Positions 16,076 through 25,230 of a stretch of DNA of 55,158 bases are shown here, one piece after another. The DNA comes from CAZITB01 sp964542055. Its GTDB lineage: Bacteria; Planctomycetota; Phycisphaerae; Sedimentisphaerales; CAMDDF01. The DNA lies in contig CAZITB010000001.1 of assembly GCA_964542055.1 (NCBI GenBank), positions 1 through 55,158 on the forward strand, read 5' to 3'. Within the stretch, counting starts at the first letter, position 1. Each line of letters begins with the position of its first letter. Below the pieces are notes generated by a model that made no database searches, was not told the origin of the DNA, and saw nothing but the letters and a program-made list of their open reading frames with translations. A program made the translations under genes and the position numbers.

Positions 16076-18949
16076 TTACCAGTTAAACCTGCTCTGCCAA
16101 CTGCCTTTTAACTCATCAATACTTGCCTCGATCAACTTCTTGCTACCATCACTAACTTTCAGGGAATTGCTTTCAACAATCTCACCAATTTGACCAAACG
16201 GAACATTAAGCATGATCTTGGCAAACTCATTGTAATTTTCCGGCTTGACTTCAATAACATACCTGCTGTTAGACTCGCTAAAGAGCTTCGCGAAACTCTT
16301 AACACAATCACTTGAAACCGGCAGTCCCGCCAGATCAGCTTCAACGCCCAGACCACCCGCAAAAGCCATCTCCGCAAGCGCCACAGCTATTCCGCCCTCA
16401 CTGCAGTCATGACAGCTTCGAACGATTCCTGCCTGAATAGCCTTATAAACTCTCGCCGCAATTTCCGGTCCAAGCTCCAGATCAACCACCGGAACACCCG
16501 CGCCAAGTTCACCATTGATCTTATAATAATGCGATCCGCCAAGCTCATTTTTCGTCAGCCCGACCATAAACAACAGATTCCCTTTTTCTTTCAAATCCAT
16601 CGTCACACACTTATCCACATCATCAACAATACTCAATGCACTTATAAGCAGCGTCGAAGGTATTGTTATACGGGTACCGTCTTCACGTTGAAATTCGTTG
16701 TTCAGCGAATCCTTACCCGAAATAAACGGAGCACCATACGCCATCGCACCATCATGGCAAGCCTGTGCGGCTCGAACAAGCGAACCGAACGTCTGCTCCC
16801 TAGTGCAATTACCCCAGCAGAAATTATCCAGCAGAGCTACTCTGTCAGGCCTTCCGCCAACACAAACGATATTCCTCACCGCTTCATCTATTCCCGAAAG
16901 AGCCATCTGATATGGATCAATATCGCCGTACATCGGGTTCATCCCGCAGCTAAGCGCAACACCCTTATCCGAATCATACTTGGGCTTGACTACCGCCGCA
17001 TCCGAAGGCCCGTCATTGGCTACGCCCGTCAAAGGCTTGATCACAGACCCGCCCTGCACTTCGTGGTCATACTGCCTGATGATCCATTCTTTACTCGCAA
17101 CATTGTAACTGGCAAGAATCTTATGCAAATCATCATTATAACTGCCCTTTTCTTCCAGAACCGGCTCAGATAACTTGACCTTATCAAAACGCGCCTTGCG
17201 AGTATATTTTGGTACACCATCATGCAGAAATTCCATATCGATCTGCCCAACTTCAACACCCTCATACCTCAGCGTCAACTTTTTATCATCTGTAAAACGC
17301 CCGATCACGGTAGCTTCAACGTTCTCAGCCTTGAAAATCTTCATAATAGCCTCAAGATTCTCCGGCTTAACAGAAATAACCATCCTCTCCTGTGCTTCGC
17401 TGATCCATATCTCGGCATAACTCAAACCCGCATACTTCAGCGGAACCTTCTCAAGATCAACTTCCACACCGGTTTCCTCACCCATCTCACCAACCGCACT
17501 GCTAAGCCCGCCCGCACCGCAATCGGTTATCGAATCATAAAGCTCCGCATCTCGCGCCTGTATTATCGTATCAAGCACTTTCTTCTCGGTTATCGCGTTA
17601 CCGATCTGCACCGCGTGAGCAAATTCCGTCTCATGCTCGTGAGTCATCTCTCCGCTGGAAAAAGTCGCTCCGTGAATACCGTCTCGTCCGGTCCTTCCGC
17701 CGACCACAACAACCAGATTGCCCGGCTTGGACGTTTTAAAACATTTATCCGCCGGCAAAATACCAAGATTACCGCAAAATACAAGCGGGTTCGCCATATA
17801 TCTGTCATCGAAATAAACCGCACCGTTTACCGTCGGTATTCCCATCCTGTTTCCGTAATCCCTAACGCCAGAAACCACACCCTTCATTATCCGCCTCGGA
17901 TGCAGCACACCTTTGGGAATCTCATCAAGCCCTTTATCCGGCTCAGCAAAACAGAATATATCCGTATTGGCAATTGGCTTTGCTCCCATCCCTGTCCCCA
18001 TCGGGTCACGAATAACACCGCCAATACCTGTCGCCGCACCACCATAAGGATCAAGTGCCGAAGGATGGTTATGAGTCTCAACCTTAAAACAAACCGCATC
18101 ATCTTCATCAAATTCAACCACCCCGGCATTATCTGCAAATACCGAAATGCACCACGGCTTATTGAGTTGCTTGGTCGCGTTAAAAACCGTATCTTTCAAA
18201 AGATTATCAAAATGATACTTCTTGCCTTCATATTCGAACTCAACACTGCTTTTCAATGTCTTATGCACACAATGTTCCGACCATGTCTGGGCCAGCGTCT
18301 CCAATTCAACATCGCTAGGTTCCCTGCTGATAGATTTGAAATAATCCTGAATCTGTTTCATCTCTTTAAGATCAAGGAACATGTCCATATCTTTGCTGAG
18401 TTTCTCCAGCCCCGCATCATCCAACCCTAAAATAGGAACAGTAATAACATTTAGCTGGTACGGCCTCGTATGCGGACTCGGCGGCTCACCCTGCATTCCC
18501 GAAATAACATCCTCGATACAGTCATTTGCCAGAACCCGCCTCTGAATAAGCTCCAACTGCTCATCGGACAATTCACCGACAATTTCATACTTCCGTGCTG
18601 TCCTTACCATCTCGACATCGACATCCATATCCGCCAGCGCTATCTCAACCGACCTGGCAACCGGATCTGTTACACCGCTTTTCAAATGCACCTCAAGTAT
18701 ATGCGAATTTTCAACACTCCTGTCCTTTTTGCCGATAAAATATTCCTCGCTGACAGAATCGGTCAAAAGCTCCCGGGCTACCCTCTCAGCCGCCGCATCA
18801 TCAAAGTTACCATCTATCAAAAAAACCCTGGTAAACTTCACATCTTTAACGGTATCGATTCCCAGTTCAACTATATCGTGATGTGCTGCTTTGCCGCTGA
18901 CATCAGTAACATTTTCCTTGTTGAATATTTCAAATCTGAAATGTGCCAT
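16076..18949 (-). CDS. purL: phosphoribosylformylglycinamidine synthase, PurS-PurL fusion
   Basis: This is the synthetase subunit that converts FGAR to FGAM with ATP and ammonia. Residues 1 to about 165 look like one or two PurS-type domains (AAERVARELLTDS and the EIVGELSDEQLELIQRRVL region). The PurL core follows, with WSEHCVHKT, FKVETHNHPSA, DPMGTGMGAKP and the late SGKDSLNNE and CHDCSEGGIAVALAE motifs. The length of about 957 residues lies between small PurL (about 740) and large PurL (about 1290). The ATG at 18949 has AAAGG 9 bases upstream and is preferred over the in-frame TTG at 18958. It starts 12 bases after tyrA ends. Confidence 0.93.
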   Translation of the reverse strand: MAHFRFEIFNKENVTDVSGKAAHHDIVELGIDTVKDVKFTRVFLIDGNFDDAAAERVARELLTDSVSEEYFIGKKDRSVENSHILEVHLKSGVTDPVARSVEIALADMDVDVEMVRTARKYEIVGELSDEQLELIQRRVLANDCIEDVISGMQGEPPSPHTRPYQLNVITVPILGLDDAGLEKLSKDMDMFLDLKEMKQIQDYFKSISREPSDVELETLAQTWSEHCVHKTLKSSVEFEYEGKKYHFDNLLKDTVFNATKQLNKPWCISVFADNAGVVEFDEDDAVCFKVETHNHPSALDPYGGAATGIGGVIRDPMGTGMGAKPIANTDIFCFAEPDKGLDEIPKGVLHPRRIMKGVVSGVRDYGNRMGIPTVNGAVYFDDRYMANPLVFCGNLGILPADKCFKTSKPGNLVVVVGGRTGRDGIHGATFSSGEMTHEHETEFAHAVQIGNAITEKKVLDTIIQARDAELYDSITDCGAGGLSSAVGEMGEETGVEVDLEKVPLKYAGLSYAEIWISEAQERMVISVKPENLEAIMKIFKAENVEATVIGRFTDDKKLTLRYEGVEVGQIDMEFLHDGVPKYTRKARFDKVKLSEPVLEEKGSYNDDLHKILASYNVASKEWIIRQYDHEVQGGSVIKPLTGVANDGPSDAAVVKPKYDSDKGVALSCGMNPMYGDIDPYQMALSGIDEAVRNIVCVGGRPDRVALLDNFCWGNCTREQTFGSLVRAAQACHDGAMAYGAPFISGKDSLNNEFQREDGTRITIPSTLLISALSIVDDVDKCVTMDLKEKGNLLFMVGLTKNELGGSHYYKINGELGAGVPVVDLELGPEIAARVYKAIQAGIVRSCHDCSEGGIAVALAEMAFAGGLGVEADLAGLPVSSDCVKSFAKLFSESNSRYVIEVKPENYNEFAKIMLNVPFGQIGEIVESNSLKVSDGSKKLIEASIDELKGSWQSRFNW

Positions 18950-18961
18950 CAAATACAACCT

Positions 18962-19837
18962 TTATGTAAGAATTTCACCTTTATTTATTTTGTAATCTAT
19001 CAGCTTGGCCCGTTTATCACGAGCCTTGTTGAGCAGTTTTTCAATTTTATCCGGGTCACCCGAAACTATCGCCGCTTTCAACTTGTTCAGTTCTTTAATA
19101 ACATTATCTATATCTTTAACCGTATTTTTGGAATTGGTAACAAAAATATCCGACCATACGTTCGCCGGACCCGAAGCGATCCTCGAAGTATCAAGAAATC
19201 CACGCCCTGCCAACTTCAAATCCTCGAACCTGGACGCATTGACCAGTGCCGCCGCCATCAGATGCGGCAAATGGCTGATCGAACCCAGCATCCTGTCATG
19301 TTTAACCGGGCTCATCTCATAAATAAACGACCCCAGCTTTTCCCAAAATTCTATGACAGTTTTAACAGCTTCTTTGTTAGCATTCGCATCGGACGTAACT
19401 ATACAGCTGGCACTGTTAAAAAGATCGTCCCTGGCAAATTCCAGACCACGCTTTTCCGAACCGGCTATCGGATGTGAGCCAACATAGTAAGCCTTTTTCG
19501 TCAGCCTCTTTTTTGCCCACTTATGAGCAAGCACCTTGGTAGAACCAACATCGGTAACAATACACCCGTTCTTGATAAACTCAGAAATTAACTTAAAATA
19601 CTCTTCAAACTTACCGATCGGCGTTGCCAGTATCACAATATCAGCATTTTTAACCGCTGACTCCACATTATCACAAATAATATCGGCTATTTCAAATTCT
19701 ACCGCCTTCTTCCGGGTGGATTCACGGTGAGAATAACCAACCGTTTTTACTCCAGGCAAAGAACGTTTGATCGCCAGCGTAACCGACCCGCCAAGCAAAC
19801 CGACACCAATTACTGTTATTTGTTTGATTTTCTGCAT
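18962..19837 (-). CDS. tyrA: prephenate dehydrogenase
   Basis: TyrA makes 4-hydroxyphenylpyruvate from prephenate for tyrosine synthesis. The N-terminal Rossmann motif is GVGLLGGSVTLAIKR. Conserved TDVGSTK and GSHPIAGSEKRG segments and the HDRMLGSISHLPH catalytic/substrate segment follow. The 291-residue length matches a stand-alone enzyme without chorismate mutase or ACT domains, so feedback control through an ACT domain is not expected. It is the first gene of a tyrA-purL-purQ run. Confidence 0.9.
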   Translation of the reverse strand: MQKIKQITVIGVGLLGGSVTLAIKRSLPGVKTVGYSHRESTRKKAVEFEIADIICDNVESAVKNADIVILATPIGKFEEYFKLISEFIKNGCIVTDVGSTKVLAHKWAKKRLTKKAYYVGSHPIAGSEKRGLEFARDDLFNSASCIVTSDANANKEAVKTVIEFWEKLGSFIYEMSPVKHDRMLGSISHLPHLMAAALVNASRFEDLKLAGRGFLDTSRIASGPANVWSDIFVTNSKNTVKDIDNVIKELNKLKAAIVSGDPDKIEKLLNKARDKRAKLIDYKINKGEILT

Positions 19838-19946
19838 TAGAAATCGAAATTTATAAAGAGAATCTGACCGGCAGAGTGCTTATCAAAAAATCTAATCTCT
19901 TATTCCAGCTAAACTTACACAGTATCGCTAAAAATTATAAACAGTA

Positions 19947-19975
19947 AAAGTATACGCGCACACTCGCAATGTCAA
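19947..19975 (-). promoter_or_regulatory. possible promoter of tyrA-purL-purQ
   Basis: The minus strand has a perfect -35 TTGACA (19970-19975) and a weak -10 TACTTT (19947-19952) with a 17-base spacer, about 110 bases before tyrA. A TATAAT a little further downstream lacks a matching -35. Confidence 0.35.
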
Positions 19976-20059
19976 TTTTTTTCTTTAATTTAACCATGGA
20001 AAATGTTATTTTAATCGCACAATTAGGTTTTTGTTAGTTTTAGTTATGGTTTGGAATCT

Positions 20060-21148
20060 ATGGATAAATTAGAAAATATAAATTTGGACTCCGCCCAGTA
20101 TCTTGAATTTGAAAAAAATGTCGCCCAACTCGACACAAGCATCAAACAGCTCAGGGAACTTGGCAAAAAAGACAACATGGATTACTCCGCCGAAATTCTC
20201 AAACTTCAGCGAAGACAGGTCCAGGAGTTAAAAGACATCTACGAAAACCTCAGCCCATGGCAAACCGTCCAGGTCGCCCGGCACCCCCAACGTCCATTGC
20301 TGACCGACTATATCAATTTAATGGTTAAAGATTTTCGCGAATTGCACGGCGACCGCTGTTTCGGCGATGGTCGAGCAATCGTCACCGGCTTAGGCCAGAT
20401 AGGCCATTATAAAGTAATGCTCGTCGGCCAAAACAAAGGACGCGATATAAAAGATAAAATCGCATGCAACTTCGGCTGTCCCAACCCTGAAGAATACCGC
20501 AAGGCACTGGCCAAAATGAAACTCGCTGAAAAGTTCGGCCTGCCTATTGTAACATTGATAGACACCCCCGGCGCATATCCCGGAATCGGTGCCGAAGAAA
20601 GAGGCCAGGCACAAGCTATCGCTCTAAACCTTATGGAAATGAGCAGGCTTAAAGTACCTATTGTCTGTATCGTAATCGGCGAAGGCGGCAGCGGCGGAGC
20701 TCTGGGTATCGGCGTCGGAGATAAAATGGCAATTTTGGAATACGCGTATTATTCGGTTATCTCTCCAGAAGGCTGTGCAGCCATTCTTTGGAGAGACGGA
20801 GCACAGGCCCCCAGCGCAGCAGACGCGCTAAAACTTACCAGCAAGGACCTCCACAGACTAGGCCTGATCGATACGGTCATCAAAGAACCTCTAGGCGGCG
20901 CTCACAGAAATGTTCACGATACTATTTACAATGTCGAACAATTTATCACAAAAACTCTTCGCAGCCTTAACAGAACAAAGATAGATACACTCATCGATAA
21001 CAGGTACAAAAAACTAAGAAACCTCGGCTCTGAAACTATCGGAACTTACACTCAAAAAAAAACTCAACCCCAAATTCGGATAGCCGAAAACAAGCCTAAA
21101 ACAACAAAAAAATCCCATCTAGCAAGTGCAAATATCATAAACCATTAA
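20060..21148 (+). CDS. accA: acetyl-CoA carboxylase carboxyltransferase subunit alpha
   Basis: This subunit, with AccD, transfers carboxyl from biotin to acetyl-CoA to give malonyl-CoA. Typical segments are HPQRPLLTDYI, FRELHGDRCFGDG, IDTPGAYPGIGAEERGQ and IGEGGSGGALGIGVGD. The first 45 residues form the family's helical N-terminal region (ELKDIYENLSPWQTVQ). About 45 residues at the C-terminus (rich in K, T, Q) go beyond the usual ~320-residue length and look like an unstructured tail. The ATG at 20060 is preferred over an in-frame TTG at 20051. It is monocistronic and divergent from tyrA. accD is not in the window. Confidence 0.95.
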   Translation: MDKLENINLDSAQYLEFEKNVAQLDTSIKQLRELGKKDNMDYSAEILKLQRRQVQELKDIYENLSPWQTVQVARHPQRPLLTDYINLMVKDFRELHGDRCFGDGRAIVTGLGQIGHYKVMLVGQNKGRDIKDKIACNFGCPNPEEYRKALAKMKLAEKFGLPIVTLIDTPGAYPGIGAEERGQAQAIALNLMEMSRLKVPIVCIVIGEGGSGGALGIGVGDKMAILEYAYYSVISPEGCAAILWRDGAQAPSAADALKLTSKDLHRLGLIDTVIKEPLGGAHRNVHDTIYNVEQFITKTLRSLNRTKIDTLIDNRYKKLRNLGSETIGTYTQKKTQPQIRIAENKPKTTKKSHLASANIINH

Positions 21149-21238
21149 ATTGCTTTATGCCGACAAGGCGGCACATGGCCCCTGATCATACTGTTTCCGG
21201 AGGATTCGCCGTTAGATGTAAATACTGACCCTCCAAAT

Positions 21239-22210
21239 TCAGCACCTTTTGGCGAGGATGACAGCCCGCACCGGCGCGGGATGGCCCTCAATGGTCTTGG
21301 CCGGGTCGACTGGGTCCAAAAAATCTTCAAGCGACTCAAACGTCATCCACTGAGTCTTTGACTGCTCAGCCGCGGTGGTCCTTGTAACATCAATAACCCT
21401 TATATTCCCAAAGCCCGCTCTGCTTATCCAATCGGTGAGGGTCTTAATCGATGGTATTGCAAAAACATTTCGCATCTTGGCGTAACGGCCTTTTGGTTTT
21501 AAACAATCGCAATCCTTGCCCTCGATCACCAGCGTCTCGATTACCGCCTGACCGCCGGGTGCCAGCAGATTACGTATATGATTGAGGTGCTCCAGCGGGT
21601 CCCTGCGGTGGTAAAGCACGCCCATCGAGAAGATGCTGTCGAAACATCCGTCCTCCTTTGGAATATCCTCGATACCCAGCGGCAGCACTGCGACATTTTC
21701 TAAACCAGCGTAACGGTTAACTGCATGAAACTGCATTACATAGAGCAAAAAGGGATCGATGCCGATTACCCCCGAGGGCCGGTCTTGTGCCATACGGAAA
21801 CAATGATAGCCGTTGCCGCAGCCGATATCCAAAACGAGCTTGCCCTCCAGCGGGTCAATGTGATCCTTTAGCCGGTCCCATTTGAGATCGCTGCGCCACT
21901 CGGTATCGATATGGGTGCCAAACAGCTCAAAGGGCCCCTTCCGCCACGGATGAAACTGCTTCAGACATTCTGCAATTCTTGCCCGGGTCTCCTCGCTGCA
22001 ATCGTCTGCACTGCCGATACAAACCGTCGAACCAAGGTCTATGACCGATGGTTCAATCTCGGGCAGGCCATCCAGCCCAGCTAGCCATTTTTCCAAATCG
22101 CCGTGTCTGATGTTTTGAACCGCGGTTATAGTATCCCGGCAGAGCCGCTGGGCAATATCACCGATGCCGGTCTGCTCAAGGCAGTCAAAGAATTTACCGT
22201 AATCGATCAT
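21239..22210 (-). CDS. cmoB: tRNA U34 carboxymethyltransferase
   Basis: CmoB uses carboxy-SAM to turn 5-hydroxyuridine at tRNA position 34 into 5-carboxymethoxyuridine (cmo5U). The 323-residue protein has an N-terminal CmoB-specific helical region, the motif FELFGTHIDTEWRSDLKWDR, the SAM motif VLDIGCGNGYH, and GVLYHRRDPLEHL. Its ATG overlaps the cmoA stop (ATGA), so the pair is coupled. The pair is visibly richer in G+C than the flanking genes on both sides and best known from gammaproteobacteria, so acquisition by transfer is possible. Confidence 0.93.
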   Translation of the reverse strand: MIDYGKFFDCLEQTGIGDIAQRLCRDTITAVQNIRHGDLEKWLAGLDGLPEIEPSVIDLGSTVCIGSADDCSEETRARIAECLKQFHPWRKGPFELFGTHIDTEWRSDLKWDRLKDHIDPLEGKLVLDIGCGNGYHCFRMAQDRPSGVIGIDPFLLYVMQFHAVNRYAGLENVAVLPLGIEDIPKEDGCFDSIFSMGVLYHRRDPLEHLNHIRNLLAPGGQAVIETLVIEGKDCDCLKPKGRYAKMRNVFAIPSIKTLTDWISRAGFGNIRVIDVTRTTAAEQSKTQWMTFESLEDFLDPVDPAKTIEGHPAPVRAVILAKRC

Positions 22211-22941
22211 CTCTTAAATGCCGCGATGGAAACGAAGTTAAAGCATCTAAACCACAGGTAGCTCTCGCCAAACCCAGCCGCCTTCAGCCTTTGAAAATGG
22301 CCATCGATGGTATCGGGCAAAAGCACGTTTTCCAGCGACTTTCGCTTCTGGCTGACCTCCAGATCACTGTAGCCGTTTAGCTTCTTAAAGTGATGGTGCA
22401 TATCCATCTGGAACTCTTGCTCTTTTTGGTCTTCGAACTTAACCTTCTCCGACAACAGCAGCGCCCCGCCATCCAGCATGGAATCGAATATCCGCCTGAC
22501 AAGCTCATCGCGCTTCTGCGGCGAGAAAAACTGCAGGGTATAATTTAACACCACGATGGAGGCATTATGAATTTCCAGCTGGTCAATGTCGCCCTCGATC
22601 ACCTCGACCGGTACCGGTGAGATATCGGCAGCGATAATCTGACGAGCCCGTCCAACCATCGCCGGTGAGTTATCGACCGCTATGATCTTGCAATTTGGCT
22701 TGTCGATCCCCCGGCGCATCGCCAGCGTTGATGCACCAAGTGAACAGCCCAGGTCATAGCAATTGGAATCGCTCTGTGCAAAATGCTCTGCAAAAACCTT
22801 GCACATCGCCACTGCAGTCGCGTAGCCGGGCACCGAGCGGCGTATCATATCGTCAAAGACAGCAGCGACGCTGTCATCGAAGACGAAATCAGCCACCTTG
22901 TCGCGGTAGTGCAAATATATGTTATCAATATTACTGTCCAT
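22207..22941 (-). CDS. cmoA: carboxy-SAM synthase
   Basis: CmoA makes carboxy-S-adenosylmethionine from SAM and prephenate for CmoB. It has the CmoA signature YDLGCSLGASTLAMRRG, NYTLQFFSP and LLSEKVKFED, and the 244-residue length is right. The ATG at 22941 is chosen; a TTG lies one codon upstream, and neither has a strong ribosome binding site. The substrate prephenate links the pair to the aromatic pathway, though tyrA nearby is probably coincidence. Confidence 0.92.
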   Translation of the reverse strand: MDSNIDNIYLHYRDKVADFVFDDSVAAVFDDMIRRSVPGYATAVAMCKVFAEHFAQSDSNCYDLGCSLGASTLAMRRGIDKPNCKIIAVDNSPAMVGRARQIIAADISPVPVEVIEGDIDQLEIHNASIVVLNYTLQFFSPQKRDELVRRIFDSMLDGGALLLSEKVKFEDQKEQEFQMDMHHHFKKLNGYSDLEVSQKRKSLENVLLPDTIDGHFQRLKAAGFGESYLWFRCFNFVSIAAFKR

Positions 22942-23254
22942 CAAACTACAGCATTTCGGTAAATTTAATACTTTTTTTTATCTTACTAATAATACATAAC
23001 AACCATTAATATTCAAATATTTTTACATATTAATCGAACAAAATCTAATACCCATCAGATATTTTACCCTCTATCACATTTATACTTGATTTTCCCAAAT
23101 TCCAGCGTATCATATACATATAGACGTACTTTGACTTCTTTTGACTTCACAAACCTTTTTTATGAAATTAGGGTTTGGTTAAGATTAAGCCTTTTTTTGT
23201 ATTTTAATATAAAAATACTAATTGGTCACTTTAATCTTTTTAGGAGGTCATATT

Positions 23255-24826
23255 ATGAAAACTTTTCTAAATTTTATCTTACTTTTCCTGTGCTTTTGTT
23301 TTGTATCATCAGCCATAGCTGGCTATCAGGCATCCGGGAAAATCTACACTTCATCAGGAGGCGTTAAATCGCCAGCCAGTGGAGCAACTGGTACTTTAAG
23401 CACTAACAACGGATCAAGCACCACTCCTATGACAACCAGTAATCAGAATAGCAACTGGTACGCAGGCTGGTCATCTGGCGATTTGAGCGGCAAACAAATG
23501 CGAGGAAGTGCATATTTAGGTTCTTTCATGGGTTCTTATAGCTGGTATGCTTCATCAACGGGCGTAGATAAGGGTAAGGATATTACCCTCTATTCAACCA
23601 TTGCATACAATCCCGGCCTTGGTATTGACATGGAAACCCTCGCATTTACAGGTCCGGGGCCTCAGGCTCCTGTAGGAGTTGCGGTAATAAATAACACCGG
23701 AGTACCAATTGAGATTACCGGATTTAGTGCCAATTTAGCTTTTGATGAAAGTAAAATTATGCTTAACGGCGCTTTACCTCCGCCGGATTCATTCTTTGAT
23801 GTTTTTTGGGAATTGCCTGAACCTAATAACGCTGGCGTAACAGGAAACAGCACACAAGGTCCTGTGGTAATACAACCAGAACAATCTTTTGTATTATTTA
23901 ATTGCGAACTTGAGGTTCTTCCCTTTAGCTCAAGAGATATGACAAGTTTCAAATTCAACCTTCATCTTGATATTTCATCACCAATGGGTATTGAGCCAGA
24001 TGCTGTTCCGCATGAAGCATCAATAATTCTCGGCAGCTTGGAACAAGAAGACCCTTATTTGGCATTGAATACAGAAATCGACTGGGCAGATGTTAATATC
24101 TTACCTATGCTTTCAGAAGAATTTGAGGGTTATCTAATGCAGTGGCAAGACCCTGAAAATCTTCAGTATCCATCTTTACCATATCCTGCAGACCCATTCT
24201 TACCTCCGGAACTTTATGTTTATGAAGGCGATGGAACCGAAGGAGGCGAACCGAATGAGCCAGGCCTTGTTATGAGGTGGGGTGATGACACTACTACTGA
24301 TGGCAACTATACATCGGCATGGAAATATTCTTATGACGATGACCCGGATTATACTAATTGTATAATTAGCGTAACGGTTATCGCCCCGCAGTTTAGCCCG
24401 ACTCCGCCTAATAACCAAATAAACAAGGTATCACTTGGTATGCAAAATATCCCTGCTATTGGCGGAGCGGTTCGTTCGTGGTACTGGAATTGTGGACCTG
24501 GTCAGCCAATTCCGTGGAATACTCCTGTAACTATTACTATTGACACCTCAAAAACAGGTGTAACAGCTGCAACAAATCGGGATCATCCCCGGCTCGATGG
24601 CCACACCCGGCTTTGTCGTTCGCGGCAAAGGCAACGAGCAATCGCTCAATTCCGCCGCCCATGGCGCGGGCAGGCGGATGAGTCGAAAGGCGGCCAAAAA
24701 GGACCTGACCTGGGGCTCACTGACCGAGTTTCTAAAACAAAAAGGTGTAACGCTGCTCTCGGCGGGACTGGACGAATCGCCCATGGCATACAAGGATATC
24801 GAAAAGGTAATGGCTGCTCAAAGTGA
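23255..24826 (+). pseudogene. secreted protein gene, 3' end replaced by an out-of-frame rtcB tail
   Basis: A perfect AGGAGG lies 7 bases before the ATG. The product starts with a clear signal peptide (hydrophobic core at residues 4-18, cleavage near AIAG). About 415 residues rich in Ser, Asn, Pro and Gly follow, with NWYAGWSSGDLSG and WYWNCGPGQPIPWNTP segments typical of extracytoplasmic proteins. I do not recognise a named family. From about base 24570 the frame reads an arginine-rich sequence that is simply rtcB DNA in the wrong frame. The natural C-terminus, which may have carried an anchor, has therefore been lost. The stop at 24826 belongs to the wrong frame. The gene may still be expressed with a nonsense tail of about 85 residues. 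Confidence 0.75.
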
Positions 24827-24902
24827 CCTGGTAGAAATCATCGCCCGCTTTGACCCAAAAATAGTAAAAATGGCCACACCCGGCCAGCGCCCCGAAGATT
24901 GA
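24564..24902 (+). pseudogene. rtcB: 3' fragment of RNA-splicing ligase gene rtcB
   Basis: Read in the frame of the ATG at 24597, this encodes the last ~105 residues of RtcB, the 3'-phosphate RNA ligase. Visible are GIIPGSMATPGF, VRGKGNEQSLNS, AAHGAGRRMSR with the histidine that takes GMP, and SPMAYKDIEKVMAAQSDLVE. The matching sequence starts around 24573, just after a stop in the same frame (24561-24563). The N-terminal three quarters, including most metal ligands, is missing. The fragment has no start region of its own and is fused to the truncated secreted-protein gene. It keeps its natural stop and terminator. Confidence 0.85.
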
Positions 24903-24918
24903 TCATTTTTAATCGCTG

Positions 24919-24938
24919 ACACCCGCGGGGTGTTTTTT
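24919..24938 (+). terminator. rho-independent terminator of the rtcB fragment
   Basis: The perfect stem ACACCC / GGGTGT (24919-24924, 24928-24933) with a GCG loop runs into six T residues. It starts 17 bases after the rtcB stop. The same hairpin core recurs as a dispersed element in this region. Confidence 0.7.
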
Positions 24939-25230
24939 CTTAGCCACTGATTAACTCAGATTAACACAGACACCCACCGTGATTGATTATTGACTTATGA
25001 CACAGAAATGTCATTCCTGCGGCCTTACTCATGTGCCCGATGGCACCAGGAATCCTGACACCCACAGGGTGATTGATTATTGACTTATAACTATTGACTA
25101 ATTAACTATTGACTGATGACCATTGATTATTTTTTTGAATCCTGAGATCTGAAATCTGACACCCAAACAATGATACTTAAAATCCACGGGGTGTTTTTTC
25201 TTTCTAATCATTATCGGGCGGGTCATATAT
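24939..25230. repeat. intergenic block of short dispersed repeats
   Basis: No gene is visible. The block holds copies of a CACCCAC-N-GGTG palindrome followed by ATTGATTATTGACTTAT (near 24971-24998 and 25054-25083), a run of degenerate ATTGACTA/TTAACTATTGAC units (25080-25115), and a second hairpin-like CACGGGGTGTTTTTTCTTTC close to the end (25185-25204). That last part resembles the terminator at 24919 and may end the beta-helix gene's neighbour on the plus strand. Confidence 0.6.
24942..24970 (+). repeat. 29-bp repeat, copy 1 (inverted partner at 28631)
   Basis: The unit begins AGCCACTGATTAACTCAGAT. It is 24/29 identical to the reverse complement of 28631-28659. The two copies face each other around the beta-helix gene and the transposase remnant. 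Confidence 0.65.

Noticed and set aside
17222..18430. 402-codon open frame on the plus strand opposite purL
   Set aside because: It is antisense to conserved PurL motifs, has no ribosome binding site and encodes an unusual arginine- and histidine-rich product. It is open only because of the codon pattern of purL.
18470..19477. 335-codon open frame on the plus strand across the purL/tyrA boundary
   Set aside because: It is antisense to two clearly real genes, with no family resemblance.
23255..24826. Reading the secreted protein and its basic tail as one natural protein
   Set aside because: The last ~85 residues are rtcB sequence in the wrong frame, so the tail is an accident of the joint.
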